Assembly: GCF_014648135.1 (NCBI RefSeq)
Contig: NZ_BMQN01000008.1
Location: 1 to 64,000, forward strand
DNA length: 64,000 nt
Direction of reading: 5' to 3'
Origin: Deinococcus sedimenti
GTDB lineage: Bacteria > Deinococcota > Deinococci > Deinococcales > Deinococcaceae
The translations under genes and the position numbers were made by a program. This document shows, piece by piece, positions 36,215 through 47,091 of the stretch (the first letter of the stretch is position 1; the number at the start of each line of letters is the position of its first letter). The notes below the pieces were generated by a model that was given only the letters and a program-made list of their open reading frames with translations, made no database searches and was not told where the DNA came from.

Positions 36215-36935
36215 GAGCGTGAAGATCATCGTGGGCCTGGGCAATCCGGGCGCGCAGTACGCACAGACGCGGCACAACGTGGGCTGGCTGGTGCTGGACG
36301 AACTGGCCCGCCGCGCCGGGGCGTCCTGGCGCAAGGAGGGCAGGGACGCCGAGGTCGCCGAGGTCCGTCTGGGCTCTGGGGTGGGCGCGAAGGTGCTGCT
36401 GGTGCGGCCCCTGACGTTCATGAACGCGTCCGGGAAGGCGGTGGCGCCGCTGATGTCGTTCTACAAGCTGGGCGGCGAGTCGCTGCTGGTGCTGCAGGAC
36501 GACCTGGACAGTCCGTTCGGGCTGCTGCGCGTGCGGATGGGCGGGCGGCACGGTGGGCAGAACGGCGTGCGGGACATCATCCGGCTGCTGGGGCACGAGG
36601 CCTTCGCGCGGGTGAAGGTCGGGATCTCGCGCCCACCGGCGGGCTGGGAGGTGCCGGACTGGGTGCTGAGCCGCTGGCGTGACGAGGAGAAGGCCGATCT
36701 GGCGGAACTCGTGCGCCTGGCGGCGAACGCCGCCGAGGTCTGGGCTACGTCCGGGCTGGCGGAGGCGCAGGGGCAGTTCAACGGAACGGACCTGCGCCCG
36801 AAACCGCCCGCCCCGGCTAAACCTCCGAAACCTGCCGCGGACGGAGAGGCCGTCCCGGTTGGGCGAACCCCGCAGGACAATCCTTTAACGTCGGCGCATA
36901 CTGGCGGGCGTGTCGAAAAAACAGAAGAAGGCTGA
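36213..36935 (+). CDS. pth: peptidyl-tRNA hydrolase
   Basis: The 240-residue enzyme frees tRNA from peptidyl-tRNA that drops off the ribosome. The family motifs are all present: [19 protein letters not shown] with the catalytic His22, [27 protein letters not shown] with the key Asp, and [14 protein letters not shown]. The enzyme is normally about 190 residues; here about 45 residues of Pro/Lys/Ala-rich tail follow ([16 protein letters not shown]). The start codon and its GGAG ribosome binding site (5-base spacing) belong to the end of the family I repeat. The 3' end overlaps the M42 gene by 26 bases. Confidence 0.96.
   Translation: MSVKIIVGLGNPGAQYAQTRHNVGWLVLDELARRAGASWRKEGRDAEVAEVRLGSGVGAKVLLVRPLTFMNASGKAVAPLMSFYKLGGESLLVLQDDLDSPFGLLRVRMGGRHGGQNGVRDIIRLLGHEAFARVKVGISRPPAGWEVPDWVLSRWRDEEKADLAELVRLAANAAEVWATSGLAEAQGQFNGTDLRPKPPAPAKPPKPAADGEAVPVGRTPQDNPLTSAHTGGRVEKTEEG
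36897..36902 (+). promoter_or_regulatory. -10-like box inside the end of pth
   Basis: CATACT lies 7 bases before the GTG start of the M42 peptidase gene, which may thus have its own leaderless transcript in addition to read-through from pth. Confidence 0.35.
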
Positions 36936-38004
36936 CGCGGCCCCCGCCCCGTCCACCGTGACGGACCTGCGCCTGGACCTCCTGATGCGCCTGTCGGACC
37001 TGCCGGGCGTCCCCGGGCAGGAGGACGCCGTGCGCGACCTCGTGCTGGCCGAACTGGACGGCCTGGTCGACGAGGTCCGCGTGGACGCCCTGGGGAACGT
37101 CATCGCCCGCCGCGCGCCCCGCGTGAAGAAGGGCGAGGTGGCCGAGCGCGTGATGATCAGCGCGCACATGGACGAGATCGGCTTCCTGGTGCGCTTCATC
37201 GACGACCGCGGGTACCTGCGCGTGCAGGCGCTGGGCGGGTTCGATACCCGCAATCTCTTCGCGCGGAACGTCACGGTCCACGCGCGCGGCGGGGCGCTGC
37301 CGGGCATCATGACGCCCGGCGGGAAACCCGTGCACATCGCGACTCCCGAGGAACGCAAGAAGATCCCCGAGGTGAAGGAGTTCATCATCGACCTGGGCCT
37401 GAATGCCGAGGAGGTCCGCGCGCAGGTGCGCATCGGCGACATGGTCACCCTGGACCAGACGGCCCGGCAGGTCGGGCGGCTGGTGTGCGGCAAGGCCATG
37501 GACGACCGCGCCAGCGTGTTCCTGCTCCTGGAGACCCTGCGCGCCCTACGGGACGCCCCGCCCCGGCACGAACTGATCGCCGTGTTCAGCACCCAGGAGG
37601 AGGTCGGCCTGCGCGGCGCGATCACCGCCGCGTACGGCGTGCAACCCACCGTCGGCATCGGACTGGACGTCACCCTGGCCGTCGATACGCCCGGCGTCGG
37701 CCCGGATGAGGCCGTGACCACCATGGGGCAGGGCATCGGCATCAAGGTGTTCGACTCCAGCATGATCTCGCACCGCCCGCTGGTCGATCAGTTCTGGGAT
37801 CTGGCGCAGGAGCGCGGCATTCCCGCGCAGCTGGAGGTCCTGGCGCTCGGTGGCACGGACGGCGCGGCCATCCAGCGCAGCCGCGAGGGCGTACCCACCC
37901 TGACCCTCAGCCTCCCCACCCGCTACATCCACACCATCGTGGAAGCCGTGCACGTGGACGACCTGCGCGCCGGCGTGAACCTGCTGGTCGCCTACCTGCG
38001 CTGA
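36910..38004 (+). CDS. M42-family metallo-aminopeptidase
   Basis: The 364-residue enzyme is a dinuclear zinc/cobalt aminopeptidase of the M42 (FrvX/TET) family that trims peptides and forms large dodecamers. Metal ligands and catalytic residues are visible in [11 protein letters not shown] (residues about 81-91), [12 protein letters not shown] (bridging Asp), [12 protein letters not shown] (catalytic Glu pair) and IGLDVTLA. The C-terminal [29 protein letters not shown] carries the last His. The basic N-terminal segment [10 protein letters not shown] is an extension. The GTG start overlaps the end of pth. Confidence 0.95.
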   Translation: MSKKQKKADAAPAPSTVTDLRLDLLMRLSDLPGVPGQEDAVRDLVLAELDGLVDEVRVDALGNVIARRAPRVKKGEVAERVMISAHMDEIGFLVRFIDDRGYLRVQALGGFDTRNLFARNVTVHARGGALPGIMTPGGKPVHIATPEERKKIPEVKEFIIDLGLNAEEVRAQVRIGDMVTLDQTARQVGRLVCGKAMDDRASVFLLLETLRALRDAPPRHELIAVFSTQEEVGLRGAITAAYGVQPTVGIGLDVTLAVDTPGVGPDEAVTTMGQGIGIKVFDSSMISHRPLVDQFWDLAQERGIPAQLEVLALGGTDGAAIQRSREGVPTLTLSLPTRYIHTIVEAVHVDDLRAGVNLLVAYLR

Positions 38005-38040
38005 ACTGCCCCTGACCCTGTTGCGTCAGGGTTCACCCAA

Positions 38041-38069
38041 CGCCGCCCCCTGGCAACCGGGGGGCGGCG
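38041..38069 (+). terminator. terminator hairpin after the M42 gene
   Basis: CGCCGCCCCC pairs with GGGGGCGGCG around a 9-base loop. A smaller hairpin CCCTGAC/GTCAGGG (38010-38031) precedes it. Confidence 0.65.
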
Positions 38070-38088
38070 CGGGTCGTAATGGGGGCGT

Positions 38089-38646
38089 ATGGAACTCCTG
38101 TCCGGTCTGCTGTCGTCGCTGGGTCTGTCGGGTGCGGCGGGCCTGAACGCGTTCATTCCGCTGCTGCTGGTGGGGCTGCTGTCCCGCGCGGACATCATTC
38201 AGCTGAACGCGCCGTTCGACCTGCTGGCGAACCCGTGGGTGCTGCTGGGCGTGGCGGTGGTCGGCGCGCTGGATTTCGTGGGGGACAAGATTCCGGGGGT
38301 GGATCACGTGCTGCACGTGGCGGGTGGGGTGGTGAACGCGGCGGCGGGCGCGGTGCTGTTCGCGGCGCAGTCGGGCGTGGCGGACGTGCCTCCGGCGCTG
38401 AGCATGGCGCTGGGTCTGATCGTGGCGGGGGGGGTGCAGGCGACCCGCACGGCGGTGCGGCCGGTGGCGACGGCCACGACGGCGGGGCTGGGGAACCCGG
38501 TGGTCAGTTCGGTGGAGGACGGCACGAGTCTGCTGCTCAGTGCGCTGGCGGTGTTCGCGCCTCTGCTGGCCGCCCTGCTGCTGGTCGTGATCGTGGTCGG
38601 TGTGTACCGTTTCTGGTCGGCGCGACGTTCCCGGCGGCTGATCTAG
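38089..38646 (+). CDS. DUF4126 family membrane protein
   Basis: The 185-residue product has five or six hydrophobic segments and matches the DUF4126 layout: an N-terminal GLSGAAGLNAFIPLLLVGLLSR, VALDF-like VVGALDFVGDKIPGVDHVLHVAGGVVNAAAGAVLF, and GGVQATRTAVRPVATATTAGLGNPVVS, followed by a last pair of membrane helices. No function is known for the family. The ATG is preceded by TAATGG at 6 bases and lacks a ribosome binding site. Confidence 0.85.
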   Translation: MELLSGLLSSLGLSGAAGLNAFIPLLLVGLLSRADIIQLNAPFDLLANPWVLLGVAVVGALDFVGDKIPGVDHVLHVAGGVVNAAAGAVLFAAQSGVADVPPALSMALGLIVAGGVQATRTAVRPVATATTAGLGNPVVSSVEDGTSLLLSALAVFAPLLAALLLVVIVVGVYRFWSARRSRRLI

Positions 38647-38832
38647 CGGCGCGGCGGGTGGGGGAGGGGAGAGGCGAGCGGGTGGCCTCTCCTCTCTGCG
38701 TTGTGGGGGGGCGCGTGCGGGTTGTGTGCGGTTTGCGGTGCACGCTGCACAGATTCGTACCGGGCTGGTACCCCTGCCCGCAGATTCACTGCGGTTTGTC
38801 CTTGGGAATCTAGCCAAATGTTCGAATAAATT

Positions 38833-38861
38833 TTGACATTCTGCACTCATCTTCCTAAGCT
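38833..38861 (+). promoter_or_regulatory. promoter of the first glnK-amtB operon
   Basis: A perfect TTGACA and TAAGCT are separated by 17 bases in an AT-rich region. The spacer contains TCTGCACT, which also occurs upstream of the second glnK (40822-40829). The leader is about 47 bases and carries AAGGAGA before the ATG. Confidence 0.7.
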
Positions 38862-38914
38862 GGGGGCATGCAGGGATGCGGTCACTGCAAATTGCGCGGC
38901 AAAAAGGAGACGCC

Positions 38915-39298
38915 ATGAAACTGGTCACGGCTGTCATCAGGCCCGAACGGGTCCAGCAGGTCAAGGAAGCCCTCTTCCAGGCGGGCATCAGCGGCATCAC
39001 CCTCGGACGCGTCAGCGGGCACGGGGGCGAGCAGGAAATCGTGGAGCACTACCGCGGCACCCGCGTGATGGTCGAGTTCCGCGACAAGGTCGAGGTCCGC
39101 ATGGCCGTCAGCGAACCCTTCGTGCAGGCTGCCATCGACGCCATCTGCCACGGCGCCCGCACCGGCGAGGTCGGCGACGGCAAGATCTTCGTCCAGCCGC
39201 TCGAACAGGTCGTGCGGATCCGCACCGGCGAGCGCGACAACGCCGCCCTGACCCCCGTCACCGAGACCCGCCTCACCCCCACAGGAGTGAACCCATGA
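38915..39298 (+). CDS. glnK: PII signalling protein GlnK, copy 1
   Basis: The 127-residue trimeric regulator senses 2-oxoglutarate and ATP/ADP and plugs the ammonium channel when nitrogen is plentiful. The N-terminal MKLVTAVIRPERVQQVKEAL, the T-loop with the modifiable tyrosine in VEHYRGTRVMVEF, the B-loop TGEVGDGKIFV and the C-loop VRIRTGERD are all present. AAGGAGA precedes the ATG. Its stop overlaps the amtB start (ATGA), the normal pairing for a PII protein with its transporter. Confidence 0.96.
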   Translation: MKLVTAVIRPERVQQVKEALFQAGISGITLGRVSGHGGEQEIVEHYRGTRVMVEFRDKVEVRMAVSEPFVQAAIDAICHGARTGEVGDGKIFVQPLEQVVRIRTGERDNAALTPVTETRLTPTGVNP

Positions 39299-40602
39299 CC
39301 CACCTCCGCAAGACCCTTCCGCTGGCCCTGATGCTGGGCGGCGCGGCCCTCGCGCAGACCGAGGCGCCCAAACTCGACACCGGCGACACCGCCTGGATGA
39401 TCGTCGCCTCCGCGCTGGTCCTCCTCATGACCCCCGGCCTCGCCTTCTTCTACGGCGGCCTGAGCCGCACCCAGAGCGTCCTGAACACCATGATGATGAG
39501 CGTCGTGTGCATCGGGCTGGTCGGCGTGCTGTGGCTGCTCGGTGGGTACTCCATCGCGTTCGCGCCCGGCGGGAACGCCTTCTTCAGCGGCCTGAGCAAC
39601 TTCGGCTTTGGCGGCCTGGCCGGGCAGCTGACCGGGACCATCCCCAGCTACATCTTCGCGGCCTTCCAGGCGATGTTCGCGATCATCGCCGTCGCCCTGA
39701 TCAGCGGTGCGGTCATCGAGCGCATGCGCTTCGGGGCCTTCGTGCTGTTCGGCGGTCTCTGGAGCCTGCTGATCTACGCCCCGCTGGCCCACTGGGTCTG
39801 GAACGCGGACGGCTGGCTGTTCAAGATGGGCGCGCTGGACTTCGCGGGCGGCACCGTCATCCACATCGCCGCCGGAGTCAGCGGACTGGTCGCCGCGTCC
39901 GTGCTGGGCGCCCGCATCGGCTTCCCCAAGACCGCGCACGTCCCCCACAACGTCCCCTTCGTGCTGCTAGGCGCGGGCCTGCTGTGGTTCGGCTGGATGG
40001 GCTTCAACGCGGGCAGCGCCCTGGCCGCCAACCAGACCGCCGCGCTGGCCTTCATGACCACCCTGATCGCCCCCGCCGCCGCGATGCTCACCTGGCTGGG
40101 CCTGGAAAGTGTGCGCACTGGCAAACCCACCGCCGTGGGCGCGGCCACCGGACTGGTCGTCGGTCTGGTCGCCATCACCCCCGCCTGCGCCTTCGTCTCC
40201 CCGCTGGCCTCGGTGCTGGTCGGCGTGCTGGGCGCCGCCGCGAGCTTCGCTGCCGTGCAGCTCAAGACCCGCATGAAGGCCGACGACGCGCTGGACGTCT
40301 TCGCCTGCCATGGCGTCGCCGGGATCGTCGGCGCGCTGCTGACCGGCGCGCTGGCCTGGACGACCGGAGCGGGCAAACCCGTCGGCGAGCAGATGGTCAT
40401 CCAGATCATCGGAGTGGCCGCCGCCGTCGCCTGGACCGGGCTGGGCTCGTTCATCCTGCTGAAACTGGTCGGGCTGGTCATGCCGCTGCGCGTTCCCGTC
40501 AGCCAGGAGATCGCCGGGATCGACGTCAGCGCCCACAGCGAGCAGGGCTACTCCGACAGCGAGACCGGCCTGGGTGCCCCCGTCTTCGTCGGCGGCGACT
40601 GA
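39295..40602 (+). CDS. amtB: ammonium transporter AmtB, copy 1
   Basis: The 435-residue protein has a signal peptide (MTHLRKTLPLALMLGGAALAQ) and 11 membrane segments, as usual for Amt. The first twin histidine is His190 in DFAGGTVIHIAAGVSG and the second is His339 in DVFACHGVAGIVG, so the classical conduction pathway is intact. The C-terminal tail EQGYSDSETGL is the GlnK-binding region. It overlaps glnK copy 1 by 4 bases. Confidence 0.97.
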   Translation: MTHLRKTLPLALMLGGAALAQTEAPKLDTGDTAWMIVASALVLLMTPGLAFFYGGLSRTQSVLNTMMMSVVCIGLVGVLWLLGGYSIAFAPGGNAFFSGLSNFGFGGLAGQLTGTIPSYIFAAFQAMFAIIAVALISGAVIERMRFGAFVLFGGLWSLLIYAPLAHWVWNADGWLFKMGALDFAGGTVIHIAAGVSGLVAASVLGARIGFPKTAHVPHNVPFVLLGAGLLWFGWMGFNAGSALAANQTAALAFMTTLIAPAAAMLTWLGLESVRTGKPTAVGAATGLVVGLVAITPACAFVSPLASVLVGVLGAAASFAAVQLKTRMKADDALDVFACHGVAGIVGALLTGALAWTTGAGKPVGEQMVIQIIGVAAAVAWTGLGSFILLKLVGLVMPLRVPVSQEIAGIDVSAHSEQGYSDSETGLGAPVFVGGD

Positions 40603-40689
40603 AGTCCCCCTGCGTCACCTCTTCTGCTCCTTCCTCTGACCTCCACGGGGCCTGACCCGGCCTGAGTCCAAACAAGACCCTCCACGTCC

Positions 40690-40721
40690 GCTGGCCCCCG
40701 ACCGCATCCCCGGGGGCCAGC
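40690..40721 (+). terminator. terminator after amtB copy 1
   Basis: A perfect 11-bp stem GCTGGCCCCCG/CGGGGGCCAGC with a 10-base loop is followed by ACTTTGTCT. Confidence 0.7.
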
Positions 40722-40847
40722 ACTTTGTCTACCCCAGAAAGGCCAGATGACGTCTGGATAGATGACAATCTGCGCACCAACCCCGTGATTCCTGCACGGG
40801 TAGATCTTCATGTTGGACAAATCTGCACTTTGGCCTTGACGGCCCGG

Positions 40848-40853
40848 TACCCT
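40848..40853 (+). promoter_or_regulatory. -10-like box for a leaderless transcript (glnK copy 2)
   Basis: TACCCT lies 6 bases before the ATG and no ribosome binding site is present. The first glnK, by contrast, has a leader with a ribosome binding site. Confidence 0.45.
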
Positions 40854-40859
40854 CGGGGC

Positions 40860-41237
40860 ATGAAACTGGTCACGGCCGTCGTCCGGCCCGAACGGGTCCA
40901 GCAGGTCAAGGAAGCCCTCTTTCAGGCGGGCATCAGCGGCATCACCCTCTCGCGCGTCAGCGGGCACGGCGGCGAACAGTCCGTCGTGGAGCACTACCGC
41001 GGCACCCGCGTCATGGTGGAATTCCACGACAAGGTCGAGTTCCGCATGGTCGTCAGCGAACCCTTCGTGCAGGCCGCCATCGACGCCATCTGCAAGGGCG
41101 CGCGGACCGGCGAGGTCGGCGACGGCAAGATCTTCGTGCAGGCCATGGAACGCGTGATCCGCATCCGGACCGGCGAGGAGGACACGGCCGCCCTGACGCC
41201 CGTCACCGAGACCAAACTCAGCCCGGACCAGCCCTGA
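40860..41237 (+). CDS. glnK: PII signalling protein GlnK, copy 2
   Basis: The 125-residue protein is closely similar to copy 1, with long identical stretches such as RPERVQQVKEALFQAGISG. It keeps the T-loop tyrosine (VEHYRGTRV), TGEVGDGKIFV and IRIRTGEED. The stop codon and the next start share a base (TGATG), so it is coupled to amtB copy 2. Most differences from copy 1 are in the T-loop base and C-terminus, which could tune partner choice. Confidence 0.95.
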   Translation: MKLVTAVVRPERVQQVKEALFQAGISGITLSRVSGHGGEQSVVEHYRGTRVMVEFHDKVEFRMVVSEPFVQAAIDAICKGARTGEVGDGKIFVQAMERVIRIRTGEEDTAALTPVTETKLSPDQP

Positions 41238-42547
41238 TGCGCCGCACGTGGCCCCTCCTGACTCTGCTGGGCGGCAACGCCGCCGCGCAGACCCCCACCT
41301 TCAGCGGCGCCGACACGGCCTTCATCCTGCTGTGCTCGGCCCTAGTCCTGCTGATGACCCCCGGCCTCGCCATCTTCTACGGCGGCCTGGTCCGCGCGGG
41401 CAGCGTCCTGAACACCATGATGATGAGCTTCGCCGCGCTGGGCATCGCCAGCGTTGCCTGGGTCGCCGTCGGCTACACCCTGGCCTTCGGCCCCGGCGGG
41501 AACGCCCTAATCGGCGGCCTGAGCCACGCGGGCCTGGGGAACATGGCCGGTGAACTGACCGGCACCATCCCCACCCCGCTGTTCGCGGTCTTCCAGATCC
41601 TCTTCGCGGTCATCACCCTGGCGGTCGTCAGCGGCAGCGTCGTCGAGCGCATGCGCTTCCCGGCGTTCGTGCTGTTCGGAACGCTGTGGGTGCTGCTGAT
41701 CTACGCCCCGCTGGCCCACTGGGTCTGGAGCAGTGACGGCTGGCTGTTCAAGCTGGGCCTGCTGGACTTCGCGGGCGGCACCGTCGTCGAGGTCGCGTCC
41801 GGCGTCAGCGGTCTCGTCGCCGCGCTGGTCCTCGGGCCGCGCCTGGGCTTCCCGCGCATGGTCAGTGTGCCGCACAACGTCCCGCTGGTGCTGCTGGGCA
41901 CCGGCCTGCTGTGGTTCGGCTGGCTGGGCTTCAACGCGGGCAGCGCCCTGGCCGCCGGGCAGACCGCCGCGTACGCCCTGCTGAACACCAACACCGCCGC
42001 CGCCGCCGCGCTGCTCGTGTGGCTGCTGTGGGACCAGCTGCGCGGCGGGAAACCCACCGCCATCGGCGCCGCGACCGGCGCGGTCGTCGGGCTGGTCGCC
42101 ATCACGCCCGCCTGCGGCTTCGTCACGCCCGGCGGCGCGCTGCTGATCGGCGCGGTCGCCAGCACCGTCTCGTGGTTCCTGGTCGCCAACAAGCACCGCC
42201 TGCTGCCCGACGACGCGCTGGACGTCTTCGCCTGCCACGGCACCGCCGGGATCGTGGGCACGCTCCTGACCGGCGTGCTCGCCAGCCCGGCCATCAACCC
42301 CGCCGGGACGGGCCTGCTCGCCGGGAACCCCGCGCAGGTCGGCAAGCAGCTGATCGGCGTGCTGGCCGCCGCGGCCCTGGCGGGCGCCGGCACCTTCGTC
42401 CTGCTGAAACTCACGGCGCTCATCACCCCGCTGCGCCTGACCCAGCAGCAGGAGGTGCGCGGGGTGGACCTCAGCGAACACCAGGAAGAGGGGTACCAGG
42501 AAGCGCAGAGCCCGCTGGCCGCCCCGGTGTTCGTCGGGAACGACTGA
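41237..42547 (+). CDS. amtB: ammonium transporter, copy 2, with Glu in place of the first twin His
   Basis: The 436-residue protein has a short signal peptide and 11 membrane segments and is collinear with copy 1. The second twin histidine is kept (His334 in DVFACHGTAGIVG), but the first is Glu185: DFAGGTVVEVASGVSG instead of DFAGGTVIHIAAGVSG. A Glu at this site is known in fungal Mep1/Mep3 transporters and changes transport properties. The GlnK-contact tail EEGYQEAQSPL is present. The pair probably arose by tandem duplication of a glnK-amtB unit followed by specialisation. Confidence 0.95.
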   Translation: MRRTWPLLTLLGGNAAAQTPTFSGADTAFILLCSALVLLMTPGLAIFYGGLVRAGSVLNTMMMSFAALGIASVAWVAVGYTLAFGPGGNALIGGLSHAGLGNMAGELTGTIPTPLFAVFQILFAVITLAVVSGSVVERMRFPAFVLFGTLWVLLIYAPLAHWVWSSDGWLFKLGLLDFAGGTVVEVASGVSGLVAALVLGPRLGFPRMVSVPHNVPLVLLGTGLLWFGWLGFNAGSALAAGQTAAYALLNTNTAAAAALLVWLLWDQLRGGKPTAIGAATGAVVGLVAITPACGFVTPGGALLIGAVASTVSWFLVANKHRLLPDDALDVFACHGTAGIVGTLLTGVLASPAINPAGTGLLAGNPAQVGKQLIGVLAAAALAGAGTFVLLKLTALITPLRLTQQQEVRGVDLSEHQEEGYQEAQSPLAAPVFVGND

Positions 42548-42555
42548 CCGCAGAC

Positions 42556-42592
42556 CTCGGGGGCCATGAGGATGAGCCCCACGGCCCCCGAG
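42556..42592 (+). terminator. terminator after amtB copy 2
   Basis: CTCGGGGGCC pairs perfectly with GGCCCCCGAG around a 17-base loop, 8 bases after the stop codon. Confidence 0.65.
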
Positions 42593-42843
42593 CTGAACAC
42601 CGCTGTGAAATCCCGCGCACTTGCCTCCCGGTCCCTACGCTGGGGGGTTTGCGTTGTCAAGCGAAGGGACGCTTGCCCTGCCTGAACGATAAAGGCGGTG
42701 TGTTAGGATGCTCGGCGAGTCTGACATCACCATTACCAGGGTCGGGCCACCGAAAAACTCACCGCACCCCCGCCACACCCCATGACGTTCATGGGGCGCT
42801 TGACCGGGGTGCTTGAGTCACGAAGGGAAAGGAGGAGTGAGTT

Positions 42844-43161
42844 TTGGACGTCTCAAGTCGAGTCTTAAGTGAACTGGCCAGCCGCGAGGCGGCGCTGGAC
42901 GCGCAGATCGAAACGGCCCGCGCGCAGGCGCAGGAAACGATCGACGCTGCCCAGGCGCAGGCCGCGAGCATCCTCCGCGACGCGCAGAACCGCGTGAAAG
43001 CCATGCAGGCCCAGCAGGACCAGCAGCTGTCACGCGACGTGCAGCAGGTCCGCGAGGATGCCAGCGTCTCGGCCCAGACGCAGGCCCAGACGATCCGCGC
43101 CCGCGCCCAGGCGAAACTGGATGAGGCCGTGGACACCATCATGAGGGCGGTGCTCCCGTGA
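42844..43161 (+). CDS. V-type ATPase subunit G/H (peripheral stalk)
   Basis: The 105-residue product is a continuous Ala/Gln-rich coiled coil ([45 protein letters not shown]), as expected for the stalk subunit that pairs with subunit E to hold the catalytic head. The start is a TTG preceded by GGAGG. It is the first gene of the nine-gene ATPase operon and overlaps the next start by GTGA. About 290 bases without a gene lie upstream, and I found no firm promoter there. Confidence 0.88.
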   Translation: MDVSSRVLSELASREAALDAQIETARAQAQETIDAAQAQAASILRDAQNRVKAMQAQQDQQLSRDVQQVREDASVSAQTQAQTIRARAQAKLDEAVDTIMRAVLP

Positions 43162-45215
43162 TCAACCCCATGCAGCAGGTCGTGATCGCCACGCGCAAAC
43201 GCGACAGTGAAGCGGTCATTACGGCGCTGCAGGACGCGGGGGTGCTGCACCTCAAGCCCATCACGGGCGGCCCGCTGAGCACCGGCAGCCTCGCCGGCGC
43301 CGACGCCCAGAGCCGCCGCGAGGACGAGCGTCTGCTCGCCCGCGCGGAAAGCACCCTCGCGGAACTCGGCAGTTACCGACCCGCGCCCGTCTCCCTTCCC
43401 GCTGCGGACAGCTGGGCCGACCTGATCGAACAGGCCGCGCAGCCCACCGCCGCCCTGGCCCGTCAACGTCAGGACCTCCAGGCCGACCTGGACGCCGAGA
43501 GCGCCTACGGCGACGCCGTGCGCGCCCTGGGCCGCATGGCCGGCACCCTGGACCGCAGCCAGCGCGTGGCCCTGCTGCCCTTCGTGCTGCAGCCCGCCGA
43601 CAACCTCGGCGAACTGGACGCCGCGCTGAAGGCCGAACTGGCCGACCGCTACGTCCTGGCCACCGAGACCGTTGGGCAGAACCGCGTCGGACTGATCGCT
43701 ACCCGCCGCAGCGAACGCGACGTCGCGCGCGCCGCGCTGGGCAAGGTCCGTCTGGGCGAACTGCGCCTGCCGGGCCGCTTCGACGGCATGCCGCTGAGTG
43801 AAGCCGCTGCCGAGATGGACCGCGTAGCCCGCGCCGGCAGCGCCGGACTCGGGCAGCTGAACAGCGAACGCGACCGCCTGGCCCAGGCGCACGCTCCCGC
43901 GCTGTACGCCATCCGCGACGCCCTGAAAGACCGCGTGGCCGTCCATGACGTCCGGGCGGTGTCGGCACGCGGCAAGTACAGCCTCGCGCTGCAGGGCTAC
44001 GTGCCCGAGGACCGGATCGCGGCCCTCAAGAGCGCCCTGGACCGCTTCGGCAGCGCCGTGAACTACGAACTTCACGCTGCCGACGACCACCACGACCACC
44101 TCGTGCCGGTCGAACTGAAGAACAACGGGTACGTCAAGCCCTTCCAGACCGTGATGGGCCTCATGACGCCGCCCAAGTACGGCACCTTCGACCCCACCTG
44201 GGTCGTGGCGCTGTTCTTCCCGCTGTTCTTCGGGATCATCATGGCCGACATCGGCTACGGCCTGCTGTTCCTGTGGTTCGGCATGTGGCTGCTCGGCAAG
44301 GCCAAACGCAACGAGGGCTGGGATCTCAGCTTCTTCGGCGCGTACGTGCCCCCCGCGACCCTGCGCGACCTGGGCTTCGTGACGAACGTCATGGCCGCCT
44401 GGACCATCCTGTGGGGCGTCCTGACCGGCGAGTTCTTCGGGACCTTCCTGGAGCACCTGCACGTCTTCTACATCAACCCGGAGCTGCTGAACAGCCTCTG
44501 GAGCTGGACCGGCGTCCGCTACCCGATCGAGGAAGGCGTCAAGCACTACGGCCTGATCCCGATCGTCTTCCCGCGCCTGGAAACCGGGTACTTCAGCAAC
44601 GTCGCGCTGGTCTTCGCGCTGTGCTTCGGCATCCTGCAGGTTCTGTGGGGCTGGGCCATCCGCGTGCAGCAGGGCGTCAAGCACAAGGACCCCGTCCACA
44701 CCTGGGAAGGCATCGCGCTGTTCGGCGGCGTCGGGGCCCTGATCCTGATGGCCTTCGCCACCAAGGCGGGCAAGGACTTCAGCGCCTTCACGAACTTCAG
44801 CGACCCCCGCGTGCTGCTCATGTACGTCGGATTCGCCGCGTTCGTGGTCGGCTGGCTGCGCGTCATCAAGCACTATCCGCTGCTGCCCATCGAACTGCTC
44901 TCTCAGGGCGGCGCGGTCGTCAGCTACGCCCGTATCTTCGCCGTGGGCCTCGTCTCCGCGATTCTCGCCAAGCTCTGCACCGACCTCGGCTGGAGTCTGT
45001 ACGAGAACATCGGGTTCCTCGGCATCATCATCGGCATCCTGCTGGGCGTGGTCCTGCACTTCCTGGTGCTGGCACTGACCCTGATCGGCCACGTGCTGCA
45101 GCCGCTGCGTCTTCACATGGTGGAGTTCCTCAACCCCACCGGATTCAACGCCGACTCCAGCCCCCGCTACAACCCCCTTCGCCGCCTCAGCCCCGCCCAG
45201 GGGCAGGTTAAATAA
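43158..45215 (+). CDS. V-type ATPase subunit I
   Basis: The 685-residue membrane stator subunit forms the ion half-channels against the proteolipid ring. The N-terminal half (to about residue 330) is soluble and binds the peripheral stalks. The C-terminal half has about eight membrane segments, including [27 protein letters not shown], and the conserved [15 protein letters not shown] with the essential arginine region. The GTG start is inside the preceding stop. Size and order match the Thermus operon. Confidence 0.95.
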   Translation: MINPMQQVVIATRKRDSEAVITALQDAGVLHLKPITGGPLSTGSLAGADAQSRREDERLLARAESTLAELGSYRPAPVSLPAADSWADLIEQAAQPTAALARQRQDLQADLDAESAYGDAVRALGRMAGTLDRSQRVALLPFVLQPADNLGELDAALKAELADRYVLATETVGQNRVGLIATRRSERDVARAALGKVRLGELRLPGRFDGMPLSEAAAEMDRVARAGSAGLGQLNSERDRLAQAHAPALYAIRDALKDRVAVHDVRAVSARGKYSLALQGYVPEDRIAALKSALDRFGSAVNYELHAADDHHDHLVPVELKNNGYVKPFQTVMGLMTPPKYGTFDPTWVVALFFPLFFGIIMADIGYGLLFLWFGMWLLGKAKRNEGWDLSFFGAYVPPATLRDLGFVTNVMAAWTILWGVLTGEFFGTFLEHLHVFYINPELLNSLWSWTGVRYPIEEGVKHYGLIPIVFPRLETGYFSNVALVFALCFGILQVLWGWAIRVQQGVKHKDPVHTWEGIALFGGVGALILMAFATKAGKDFSAFTNFSDPRVLLMYVGFAAFVVGWLRVIKHYPLLPIELLSQGGAVVSYARIFAVGLVSAILAKLCTDLGWSLYENIGFLGIIIGILLGVVLHFLVLALTLIGHVLQPLRLHMVEFLNPTGFNADSSPRYNPLRRLSPAQGQVK

Positions 45216-45231
45216 CCCAGGAGTGTTCACC

Positions 45232-45534
<303 letters not shown>

Positions 45535-45535
45535 T

Positions 45536-46105
45536 ATGGCGCTCGACAAGCTCCTCGAGAACGAAGCCCAACAGGACATCGAGCGCATCCGCGCCGAAGC
45601 CCAGGGCCGCGCCGAGCAGATCGTCGCCCAGGCCCACGAACAGGCCCAGGCCCTGATCGACTCCCGCACCCGCCAGCTGGAAGGCGCGCGTCAGGCCGAA
45701 CTGGTCCGCGCCCGCAGCGCCGCTGACCTCGACAGCAGCGCCCAGCGTCTCGCCGCCGCCGACAGCCTCCAGTCGCAGGCGTTCACGGTCTCCGAGCAGT
45801 ACCTGCACGCCGTGACCACCACCGCCGAGTACCCCATGATCGTCGCCAAGCTCCTGCAGGAAGCCCTGCAGGTGCTGCCCGACGCCGAAGCGGTCGAGGC
45901 GGCCCCCGCCGAGCACGACGCCGTCCGTCAGGCCCTGGCCCAGCTGGGCCGCCACCTCGACGTGCGCGCCAACGAGCAGATCAAGACCGGCGTGCGCCTG
46001 GTCGGCAAGGGCGGCAAGGCCAGCATTCAGAACACGCTCGTGGGTCGACTGAACCGCGTGCGCGGCGACCTCGCCCCGCAGATCAGCCGACTGCTGGCCG
46101 AGTAA
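45536..46105 (+). CDS. atpE: V-type ATPase subunit E
   Basis: The 189-residue product has an N-terminal coiled coil (NEAQQDIERIRAEAQGRAEQIVAQAHEQAQALI in pieces) and a globular C-terminal domain ending in TLVGRLNRVRGDLAPQISRLLAE. It forms the peripheral stalk with subunit G. It starts one base after the stop of the proteolipid gene. Confidence 0.94.
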   Translation: MALDKLLENEAQQDIERIRAEAQGRAEQIVAQAHEQAQALIDSRTRQLEGARQAELVRARSAADLDSSAQRLAAADSLQSQAFTVSEQYLHAVTTTAEYPMIVAKLLQEALQVLPDAEAVEAAPAEHDAVRQALAQLGRHLDVRANEQIKTGVRLVGKGGKASIQNTLVGRLNRVRGDLAPQISRLLAE

Positions 46106-46113
46106 GGACCGAC

Positions 46114-47087
<974 letters not shown>

Positions 47088-47091
<4 letters not shown>

